From Siphonodentalium dalli (lineage: Eukaryota; Mollusca; Scaphopoda; Gadilida; Siphonodentaliidae): DNA of 64,000 nt. Under the pieces are notes generated by a model. It saw only the letters and a program-made list of their open reading frames with translations. It made no database searches and was not told the origin of the DNA. The stretch spans positions 157,719,043 to 157,783,042 of the forward strand of contig CP136069.1 of NCBI GenBank assembly GCA_032622095.1, given 5' to 3'. Made by a program: the position numbers and the translations under genes. This document shows, in pieces, positions 1 to 12,200 of the stretch (position 1 is the stretch's first letter; each line of letters starts with the position of its first letter).

Positions 1-128
1 AAGTAGGACATATCATGGTGGTATATTTGGATTGACATGATGGCCATGGTGCGCCCGTGAGCGAACTGTAAATAATGAAACATATTCTGTGTGCAGATTC
101 ATGGCATGCTCTACATCAGATCACGTAC

Positions 129-239
129 CTGCACAGATGGCGCCAATGTATCCGGATGCACAGTCACATGTGTACGAATTAACCGCGTCTGTACAAGTTC
201 CTCCGTTCTGGCAAGGAGTTGATGCACATTCGTCAATGT
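129..239 (-). CDS. EGF exon, type A, unit 1 (3'-most in window)
   Basis: TDAVNSY, C-D-C and GAICAG mark type A. The donor GTACGTGATC is intact, so splicing continues to an exon left of the window. The intron just past the donor (positions 40-100) differs from the other type A flanks, having GATGGCCATGG in place of GAAATGACCATGG. Confidence 0.85.
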
Positions 240-3200
240 CTGAAAGGGTAAACAACTATATGCGTTGATGATCACATGATTTAAGGATGCATTAATGGAC
301 CCATATCAGCAGTTGCACCTACAACAACCACAACAACAACAACAACAACAAAAACAACAACAGCATCAGCAACACCAACTCCACCACAACCACCACCACC
401 ACCACCACGACCTCCAACAACAACAACAACAACAATATGTATTTCAAATTTACATTGCCATGCAACCAGCCCCTTGACTCACCCGAACCTCATGTTGTGT
501 GTCCCTATTCTGAAAGAAAGTGCTTAGTCAGAGCGACTAATTTGTGTTAGTCAACTTCTTAACCTCAGATTGACCAAATATTAGACAAAGTGAATAACTT
601 TTAGCTTAGTCGTTGTTGACGATTCCTATCAAGTAGGACATATCATGGTGGTATATTTGGATTGACATGAAATGACGATGGTGCGCCCGTGAGCGAACTG
701 TAAATAATGAAACATATTCTGTGTTCAGATTCATGGCATGCTCTACATCAGATCACGTACCTACACAGTTGGCGCCAATGTATCCGGATGCACAAGCACA
801 TGTGTACGAATTAACCACGTCAGTACAAGTTCCTCCGTTATGGCAAGGAGTTGATGCACATTCGTCAATGTCTGAAAGGGTAAACAACTATATGCATAGA
901 TTATCACATAATTTAAGGATGCATTTATAGACCCATATCAGCAGTTGCACATACAACAACCACAACAACAACAACAACAACAACAGCAACAGCAACAGCA
1001 ACAACAACAACAATATGTAGTTTAAATTTACATTGCCATACAACCAGCCCCTTGACTCACCCTATTCATGTTGAGTGTCCCTATACTGAAATAAATTGCT
1101 TAGTCAGAGTGATTAAATTGTGTTAGTCAAAGTCTTAACCTCAGATTAACTAAATATTAGACAAACTGAATAACTTTTAGCTTAGTCGTTGTTTGCGATT
1201 CCTAACAAGTAGGACATACCATGATGGTATATTTGGATTGACATGAAATGACCATGGTGCGCTCGTGAACTGTCAATAATGAAACATATTCTTTACATAG
1301 CAACAGGCACATTTTGTTATCACAAAGATGACAGAGAACTGACACGTTCAATAAAAAAAACTTGTCAGAAATAGACCCACAGGGATGCTGATAATATGAC
1401 AATATTTAGGGTATTTCACCCGATTTAAGTCAATAAGTACACCATATGAAGTGAGCAAACCCTCATACAGTGACACCACATTCTTGCTATATGACCATAG
1501 CTATGGCCCAAATCTGTGCAAAAATTCTTTTAAAAAATTATATTAAAACATACTAGAGGAGACATCCATTCTTTTGATATAAGGGATGCTGATAATTATA
1601 TGACACTATGGATTATCTTTGATTGTTGCACACATACAGTTAGAGGTAACTGTACTAGGCTTATTTAAAAAGGTTAAAATTAGCACATGCTCTTCTTGTG
1701 ATGCTAGGCGATACTCCAGGTTATGACAATTAATATTTTATGGGTAGGTTAGATAGTAGTTACAATTAATTGCACTTGAGCGCAATTAATCATGCTTAAG
1801 TGCAACTCATAATGCTTGAGCATGAATGCCCTATTTTGTACTTAAGCACAATTTTTTATCGCACTTATGCACAATCGTTTGCCCTTAAGTGCAATACATT
1901 TTGCTTAAGCGCATTCAATTGCACTTAAGCGCAATTCAATATAAATGTGAATGTGGCCTCTCATAATCATATTACCCAGATTAGAGATCATTCATGGCAT
2001 GATCTACACTTCCCCCAACAAAAAAATATATCTAATATTGGGCCACACATTTTGAAATTAGTCATTTTAATACTATACGGGTCACTGTTGAGACTTGTTG
2101 AATTTGAATCTGCAGGGCCTGTATGTAGTCAGTGTAGGCCTAATGCAGCCAGTCCAATCCAAAGCCATACATGCATATATAGCTTAGTACATTTCAGTGT
2201 CAAATTACTCTTGCTACATGTACATTTGTCTGACGCTATCTACCCACACTGTATTTTTTAAATCTGCGTGTTTGAACGATTGGTTCTCCAACATGTCCCA
2301 TTGAGACCCGAGTCATGCACTCGGCTCCTTGGTCATCAGGCTGAGAATCCCGCTGTTGACAATATTCAATTACAATGTCAACAACACACGAACTTATTCG
2401 AAACGAGTTTTGACCAGTTTTCCAGGCAATAATCGTTGAATTCATATGTGACGAACCAACATTCCCATTCAACGCACCATACACCGAATTAAAACTCCGA
2501 TAATCTAATTCAAATATACGTTCTAACTAGATTTTAATTAATTTACTTCGTCTTGAGAATGAGAGTGGATTTATTATTCCCAAGCAGCTGTCCCAAGCCG
2601 TAAAAACAATCGTATCAAATTGGTGACGAAAGGTCGCCGACCAATCGGATTGCGCAGATTGGAATTGTGGCTAAAAATAGTTATCTGCGGGATTCCGCCG
2701 TATATATATATATTATTGCTTCAGTCAATCGGGGTATATTGGTGAAGATTGTTGTGCCACTTTAACCTCAGATTAACTAAATATTAGACAAACTGAATAA
2801 CTTTTATCTTAGTCGTTGTTGGCGATTGCTATCAAGTAGGACATACCATGATGATATATTTGGATTGACATGATGGCCATGGTGAGCTCGTGAGCGAACT
2901 GTGAATAACGAAACATTCTGTGTACAGATTCATGGCATGCTCTACATCAGATCACGTACCTGCACAGATGGCGCCAATGTATCCGGATGCACAGTCACAT
3001 GTGTACGAATTAACCGAGTCTGTACAAGTTCCTCCGTTCTGGCAAGGAGTTGATGCACATTCGTCAATGTCTGAAAGGTTAACAACTAGATGCAGAGATG
3101 ATCACATAATTTAAGAATGCATTTATGGACCCATATCAGCAGTTGCAACAACAACAACAACAACACCAACAACAACAACAGGAGCAGCAGCAACAACAAC

Positions 3201-6200
3201 AACAACAACAGCAGAAAATATGTATTTGAAGTTTACATTGCCATGAAACTCACCCGTACTTCATGTTGAGTGTCCCTATAATGAAAGAAATTGCTTAGTC
3301 AGAGTGACTAAATTGCATTAGTCAAAGTCTTAACCTCAGATTAAATAAATATTATACAAACTGAATAACTTTAGCTTAGTCGTTTCTTTTGGCGATTCCT
3401 TTCAAGTAGGGCATGCCCTGATTGTATATTTGTATTGACATGAAATGACGATGGTGCGCTCGTGAACGAACTGTCAATAATGAAACATATTATGTGTACA
3501 GATTCGTGGCATGTTCTACATCAGCTCATGTACCTGCACAGCTGGCGCCGATATATCCCGATGCACAAACACATGTGTACGAATTAACCGCGTCAGTACA
3601 AGTTCCTCCGTTCTGGCAGGGAGTTGATGCACATTCGTCAATGTCTGAAAGGGAAAACAATTATCTGCCGAAATGATCACATAACTTAAAGATGCATTTA
3701 TGGACCCAGATCAGCAGGTGCAACAATAACAACAACAACAAAAACAACAACAATAGACAATATGTAGTTTAAATTTACATTGCCATGCCCTTGACTCACC
3801 CGTACTTAATGTTGAGCGTCCCTATACTGAAAGAAATTGCTTAGTCACCAGTAAACAAAACTTCGATTATTGTCAGAAATATGCCCACATTGGTTCCCCA
3901 CAATTTAACATGCACAGCCTTAAAATGTTATACGGCGTACTGGCAACAATGAAACATATTCTTTAAAGGGTCGATAACTCCGTACTACACTTGCAATGTA
4001 GGCATATACCTCCCTAGATATTTTGAAAGTATAATTAACTTTGTATCACAATTGTTAGTTTAGACTGGTTATTGCCTGACTTGCATGTGTAAGGTAGTTA
4101 TCAAAATATCCTATCTGAGAAATGTTGTGATAGTTGTGTTTCGGGGACCTTGCCACCCCCACCCACAAACCTGCAAAAAAAAAGAAATGTTTACTCCCAA
4201 TTGTTTGACTAAATTTGGTCTAAAACCCATATAACTCTACTGATATCACTCATATGACTGGGAATTATCTCATTTAGTTCAAATAACAGTTTAATCTGTT
4301 TCAGAATCTGTTTTAATTGAAAAACAAATGTTTTATAAATTGCTGAACATCTGTAAAGCTAGGTCATTGGGCAGGATACACACAATTTCATAATTTATAT
4401 CAATTTTCTGATAAGTCTGTCAACCAGCCCATTATCTAATATATTACATACCAATTATGTTAGTCTTCTGGAGCGAATTACTTCTATTATACTAAAATAA
4501 CAACAACAACAACAACAACAACAACAGAAAATATGTATTTTAAATTTACATTGCCATGCAACTCACCCGTACTTCATGTTGAATGTCCCTATACTGAAAT
4601 AAACTGCTTAGTCAGAGTGACTAAATTGTGTTAGTCAAAGTCTTAATCTCAGATTAACTAAATATTAGACAAACTGAATACCTTTTAGCTTAGTCGTTGT
4701 TGGCGATTCCTATCAAGTAGGACATATCATGATGGTATATTTGGATTGACATGAAATGACCATGGTGCGCTCGTGAGCGAACTGTCAATAATGAAACATA
4801 TTATGTGTACAGATTCATGGCATGCTCTACATCAGATCACGTACCTGCACAGATGGCGCCAATGTATCCGGATGCACAGTCACATGTGTACGAATTAACC
4901 GCGTCTGTACAAGTTCCTCCGTTCTGGCAAGGAGTTGATGCACATTCGTCAATGTCTGAAAGGGTAAACAACTATATGCGTTGATGATCACATGATTTAC
5001 GGATGCATTAATGGACCCATATCAGCAGTTGCACCTACAACAACCACAACAACAACAACAACAACAACAAAAACAACAACAGCATCAGCAACACCAACTC
5101 CACCACAACCACCACCACCACGACCTCCAACAACAACAACAATGTGTATTTCAAATTTACATTGCCATGCAACCAGCCCCTTGACTCACCCGAACCTCAT
5201 GTTGTGTGTCCCTATTCTGAAAGAAAGTGCTTAGTCAGAGCGACTAATTTGTGTTAGTCAACTTCTTAACCTCAGATTGACTAAATATTAGACAAAGTGA
5301 ATAACTTTTAGCTTAGTCGTTGTTGCCGATTCCTATCAAGTAGGACATATCATGGTGGTATATTTGGATTGACATGAAATGACGATGGTGCGCCCGTGAG
5401 CGAACTGTAAATAATGAAACATATTCTGTGTGCAGATTCATGGCATGCTCTACATCAGATCACGTACCTACACAGCTGGCGCCAATGTATCCGGATGCAC
5501 AAGCACATGTGTACGAATTAACCACGTCAGTACAAGTTCCTCCGTTATGGCAAGGAGTTGATGCACATTCGTCAATGTCTGAAAGGGTAAACAACTATAT
5601 GCATAGATTATCACATAATTTAAGGATGCATTTATAGACCCATATCAGCAGTTGCACATACAACAACCACAACAACTACAACAACAACAACAACAACAAC
5701 AGCAACAACAACAACAATATGTAGTTTAAATTTACATTGCCATACAACCAGCCCCTTGACTCACCCTATTCATGTTGAGTGTCCCTATACTGAAATAAAT
5801 TGCTTAGTCAGAGTGATTAAATTGTGTTAGTCAAAGTCTTAACCTCAGATTAACTAAATATTAGACAAACTGAATAACTTTTAGCTTAGTCGTTGTTTGC
5901 GATTCCTAACAAGTAGGACATACCATGATGGTATATTTGGATTGACATGAAATGACCATGGTGCGCTCGTGAACTGTCAATAATGAAACATATTCTTTAC
6001 ATAGCAACAGGCACATTTTGTTATCACAAAGATGACAGAGAACTGACACGTTCAATAAAAAAAACTTGTCAGAAATAGACCCACAGGGATGCTGATAATA
6101 TGACAATATTTAGGGTATTTCACCCGATTTAAGTCAATAAGTACACCATATGAAGTGAGCAAACCCTCATACAGTGACACCACATTCTTGCTATATGACC

Positions 6201-9200
6201 ATAGCTATGGCCCAAATCTGTGCAAAAATTCTTTTAAAAAATTATATTAAAACATACTAGAGGAGCCATCCATTCTTTTGATATAAGGGATGCTGATAAT
6301 TATATGACACTATGGATTATCTTTGATTGTTGCACACATACAGTTAGAGGTAACTGTACTAGGCTTATTTAAAAAGGTTAAAATTAGCACATGCTCTTCT
6401 TGTGATGCTAGGCGATACTCCAGGTTATGACAATTAATATTTTATGGGTAGGTTAGATAGTAGTTACAATTAATTGCACTTGAGCGCAATTAATCATGCT
6501 TAAGTGCAACTCATAATGCTTGAGCATGAATGCCCTATTTGTACTTAAGCACAATTTTTTATCGCACTTATGCACAATCGTTTGCCCTTAAGTGCAATAC
6601 ATTTTGCTTAAGCGCATTCAATTGCACTTAAGCGCAATTCAATATAAATGTGAATGTGGCCTCTCATAATCATATTACCCAGAGTAGAGATCATTCATGG
6701 CATGATCTACACTTCCCCCAACAAAAAAATATATCTAATATTGGGCCACACATTTTGAAATTAGTCATTTTAATACTATACGGGTCACTGTTTAGACTTG
6801 TTGAATTTGAATCTGCAGGGCCTGTATGTAGTCAGTGTAGGCCTAATGCAGCCAGTCCAATCCAAAGCCATACATGCATATATAGCTTAGTACATTTCAG
6901 TGTCAAATTACTCTTGCTACATGTACATTTGTCTGACGCTATCTACCCACACTGTATTTTTTAAATCTGCGTGTTTGAACGATTGGTTCTCCAACATGTC
7001 CCATTGAGACCCGAGTCATGCACTCGGCTCCTTGGTCATCAGGCTGAGAATTCCCGCTGTTGACAATATTCAATTACAATGTCAACAACACACGAACTTA
7101 TTCGAAACGAGTTTTGACCAGTTTTCCAGGCAATAATCGTTGAATTCATATGTGACGAACCAACATTCCCATTCAACGCACCATACACCGAATTAAAACT
7201 CCGATAATCTAATTCAAATATACGTTCTAACTAGATTTTAATTAATTTACTTCGTCTTGAGAATGAGAGTGGATTTATTATTCCCAAGCAGCTGTCCCAA
7301 GCCGTAAAAACAATCGTATCAAATTGGTGACGAAAGGTCGCCGACCAATCGGATTGCGCAGATTGGAATTGTGGCTAAAAATAGTTATCTGCGGGATTCC
7401 GCCGTATATATATATATTATTGCTTCAGTCAATCGGGGTATATTGGTGAAGATTGTTGTGCCACTTTAACCTCAGATTAACTAAATATTAGACAAACTGA
7501 ATAACGTTTATCTTAGTCGTTGTTGGCGATTGCTATCAAGTAGGACATACCATGATGATATATTTGGATTGACATGATGGCCATGGTGAGCTCGTGAGCG
7601 AACTGTGAATAACGAAACATTCTGTGTACAGATTCATGGCATGCTCTACATCAGATCACGTACCTGCACAGATGGCGCCAATGTATCCGGATGCACAGTC
7701 ACATGTGTACGAATTAACCGAGTCTGTACAAGTTCCTCCGTTCTGGCAAGGAGTTGATGCACATTCGTCAATGTCTGAAGGGTTAACAACTAGATGCAGA
7801 GATGATCACATAATTTAAGAATGCATTTATGGACCCATATCAGCAGTTGCAACAACAACAACAACAACACCAACAACAACAACAGGAGCAGCAGCAACAA
7901 CAACAACAACAACAGCAGAAAATATGTATTTGAAGTTTACATTGCCATGAAACTCACCCGTACTTCATGTTGAGTGTCCCTATAATGAAAGAAATTGCTT
8001 AGTCAGAGTGACTAAATTGCATTAGTCAAAGTCTTAACCTCAGATTAAATAAATATTATACAAACTGAATAACTTTAGCTTAGTCGTTTCTTTTGGCGAT
8101 TCCTTTCAAGTAGGGCATGCCCTGATTGTATATTTGTATTGACATGAAATGACGATGGTGCGCTCGTGAACGAACTGTCAATAATGAAACATATTATGTG
8201 TACAGATTCGTGGCATGTTCTACATCAGCTCATGTACCTGCACAGTTGGCGCCGATATATCCCGATGCACAAACACATGTGTACGAATTAACCGCGTCAG
8301 TACAAGTTCCTCCGTTCTGGCAGGGAGTTGATGCACATTCGTCAATGTCTGAAAGGGAAAACAATTATCTGCCGAAATGATCACATAACTTATAGATGCA
8401 TTTATGGACCCAGATCAGCAGGTGCAACAATAACAACACCAACAAAAACAACAACAATAGACAATATGTAGTTTAAATTTACATTGCCATGCCCTTGACT
8501 CACCCGTACTTAATGTTGAGCGTCCCTATACTGAAAGAAATTGCTTAGTCACCAGTAAACAAAACTTCGATTATTGTCAGAAATATGCCCACATTGGTTC
8601 CCCACAATTTAACATGCACAGCCTTAAAATGTTATACGGCGTACTGGCAACAATGAAACATATTCTTTAAAGGGTCGATAACTCCGTACTACACTTGCAA
8701 TGTAGGCATATACCTCCCTAGATATTTTGAAAGTATAATTAACTTTGTATCACAATTGTTAGTTTAGACTGGTTATTGCCTGACTTGCATGTGTAAGGTA
8801 GTTATCAAAATATCCTATCTGAGAAATGTTGTGATAGTTGTGTTTCGGGGACCTTGCCACCCCCACCCACAAACCTGCAAAAAAAAAGAAATGTTTACTC
8901 CCAATTGTTTGACTAAATTTGGTCTAAAACCCATAGAACTCTACTGATATCACTCATATGACTGGGAATTATCTCATTTAGTTCAAATAACAGTTTAATC
9001 TGTTTCAGAATCTGTTTTAATTGAAAAACAAATGTTTTATAAATTGCTGAACATCTGTAAAGCTAGGTCATTGGGCAGGATACACACAATTTCATAATTT
9101 ATATCAATTTTCTGATAAGTCTGTCAACCAGCCCATTATCTAATATATTACATAACAATTATGTTAGTCTTCTGGAGCGAATTACTTCTTTTATACTAAA

Positions 9201-12200
9201 ATAACAACAACAACAACAACAGAAAATATGTATTTTAAATTTACATTGCCATGCAACTCACCCGTACTTCATGTTGAATGTCCCTATACTGAAATAAACT
9301 GCTTAGTCAGAGTGACTAAATTGTGTTAGTCAAAGTCTTAATCTCAGATTAACTAAATATTAGACAAACTGAATACCTTTTAGCTTAGTCGTTGTTGGCG
9401 ATTCCTATCAAGTAGGACATATCATGATGGTATATTTGGATTGACATGAAATGACCATGGTGCGCTCGTGAGCGAACAGTCAATAATGAAACATATTATG
9501 TGTACAGATTCATGGCATGCTCTACATCAGATCACGTACCTGCACAGATGGCGCCAATGTATCCGGATGCACAGTCACATGTGTACGAATTAACCGCGTC
9601 TGTACAAGTTCCTCCGTTCTGGCAAGGAGTTGATGCACATTCGTCAATGTCTGAAAGGGTAAACAACTATATGCGTTGATGATCACATGATTTACGGATG
9701 CATTAATGGACCAATATCAGCAGTTGCACCTACAACAACCACAACAACAACAACAACAACAAAAACAACAACAGCATCAGCAACACCAACTCCACCACAA
9801 CCACCACCACCACGACCTCTAACAACAACAACAACAACAATGTGTATTTCAAATTTACATTGCCATGCAACCAGCCCCTTGACTCACCCGAACCTCATGT
9901 TGTGTGTCCCTATTCTGAAAGAAAGTGCTTAGTCAGAGCGACTAATTTGTGTTAGTCAACTTCTTAACCTCAGATTGACCAAATATTAGACAAAGTGAAT
10001 AACTTTTAGCTTAGTCGTTGTTGCCGATTCCTATCAAGTAGGACATATCATGGTGGTATATTTGGATTGACATGAAATGACGATGGTGCGCCCGTGAGCG
10101 AACTGTAAATAATGAAACATATTCCGTGTGCAGATTCATGGCATGCTCTACATCAGATCACGTACCTACACAGTTGGCGCCAATGTATCCGGATGCACAA
10201 GCACATGTGTACGAATTAACCACGTCAGTACAAGTTCCTCCGTTATGGCAAGGAGTTGATGCACATTCGTCAATGTCTGAAAGGGTAAACAACTATATGC
10301 ATAGATTATCACATAATTTAAGGATGCATTTATAGACCCATATCAGCAGTTGCACATACAACAACCACAACAACAACAACAACAACAACAACAACAGCAA
10401 CAGCAACAACAACAACAATATGTAGTTTAAATTTACATTGCCATACAACCAGCCCCTTGACTCACCCTATTCATGTTGAGTGTCCCTATACTGAAATAAA
10501 TTGCTTAGTCAGAGTGATTAAATTGTGTTAGTCAAAGTCTTAACCTCAGATTAACTAAATATTAGACAAACTGAATAACTTTTAGCTTAGTCGTTGTTTG
10601 CGATTCCTAACAAGTAGGACATACCATGATGGTATATTTGGATTGACATGAAATGACCATGGTGCGCTCGTGAACTGTCAATAATGAAACATATTCTTTA
10701 CATAGCAACAGGCACATTTTGTTATCACAAAGATGACAGAGAACTGACACGTTCAATAAAAAAAACTTGTCAGAAATAGACCCACAGGGATGCTGATAAT
10801 ATGACAATATTTAGGGTATTTCACCCGATTTAAGTCAATAAGTACACCATATGAAGTGAGCAAACCCTCATACAGTGACACCACATTCTTGCTATATGAC
10901 CATAGCTATGGCCCAAATCTGTGCAATAATTCTTTAAAAAAATTATATTAAAACATACTAGAGGAGACATCCATTCTTTTGATATAAGGGATGCTGATAA
11001 TTATATGACACTATGGATTATCTTTGATTGTTGCACACATACAGTTAGAGGTAACTGTACTAGGCTTATTTAAAAAGGTTAAAATTAGCACATGCTCTTC
11101 TTGTGATGCTAGGCGATACTCCAGGTTATGACAATTAATATTTTATGGGTAGGTTAGATAGTAGTTACAATGAATTGCACTTGAGCGCAATTAATCATGC
11201 TTAAGTGCAACTCATAATGCTTGAGCATGAATGCCCTATTTGTACTTAAGCACAATTTTTTATCGCACTTATGCACAATCGTTTGCCCTTAAGTGCAATA
11301 CATTTTGCTTAAGCGCATTCAATTGCACTTAAGCGCAATTCAATATAAATGTGAATGTGGCCTCTCATAATCATATTACCCAGAGTAGAGATCATTCATG
11401 GCATGATCTACACTTCCCCCAACAAAAAAATATATCTAATATTGGGCCACACATTTTGAAATTAGTCATTTTAATACTATACGGGTCACTGTTGAGACTT
11501 GTTGAATTTGAATCTGCAAGGCCTGTATGTAGTCAGTGTAGGCCTAATGCAGCCAGTCCAATCCAAAGCCATACATGCATATATAGCTTAGTACATTTCA
11601 GTGTCAAATTACTCTTGCTACATGTACATTTGTCTGACGCTATCTACCCACACTGTATTTTTTAAATCTGCGTGTTTGAACGATTGGTTCTCCAACATGT
11701 CCCATTGAGACCCGAGTCATGCACTCGGCTCCTTGGTCATCAGGCTGAGAATTCCCGCTGTTGACAATATTCAATTACAATGTCAACAACACACGAACTT
11801 ATTCGAAACGAGTTTTGACCAGTTTTCCAGGCAATAATCGTTGAATTCATATGTGACGAACCAACATTCCCATTCAACGCACCATACACCGAATTAAAAC
11901 TCCGATAATCTAATTCAAATATACGTTCTAACTAGATTTTAATTAATTTACTTCGTCTTGAGAATGAGAGTGGATTTATTATTCCCAAGCAGCTGTCCCA
12001 AGCCGTAAAAACAATCGTATCAAATTGGTGACGAAAGGTCGCCGACCAATCGGATTGCGCAGATTGGAATTGTGGCTAAAAATAGTTATCTGCGGGATTC
12101 CGCCGTATATATATATATTATTGCTTCAGTCAATCGGGGTATATTGGTGAAGATTGTTGTGCCACTTTAACCTCAGATTAACTAAATATTAGACAAACTG

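Larger units (their letters stand above)
1..4714. repeat. 4.7-kb segmental repeat, unit 1
   Basis: Holds EGF exon types A, B, C and D and all introns between them. The same order recurs in units 2 and 3 with only scattered base changes and microsatellite-length differences per line of sequence, so the duplication is recent. The unit also holds an exon-less module near 1205-1300, a palindromic cluster near 1766-1940 and CAA tracts. Confidence 0.9.
4715..9409. repeat. 4.7-kb segmental repeat, unit 2
   Basis: Starts at the AAGTAGGACAT block and carries the four exons at 4845, 5468, 7664 and 8238. It is slightly shorter than unit 3, mainly through shorter CAA tracts (for example near 9203-9220). 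Confidence 0.9.

Noticed and set aside
295-477. Glutamine- and histidine-rich frame, and threonine/proline-rich frames at equivalent places in other units
   Set aside because: They are translations of intronic CAA/CAC microsatellites whose length changes between units.
721-930. Recurrent plus-strand frame beginning [13 protein letters not shown], with relatives in every unit
   Set aside because: It is the antisense of the EGF exon; the minus strand gives six-cysteine modules with splice sites.
2236-2484. 82-codon minus-strand frame in the B-C intron
   Set aside because: Units 2 and 3 have one extra T near the middle, which shifts the frame, and there is no splice or domain support.
2500-2740. 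CCAAT and TATA-like words that could be an internal promoter
   Set aside because: They occur in AT-rich intron sequence, are not paired with a transcript start, and the TATATA run is a simple repeat.
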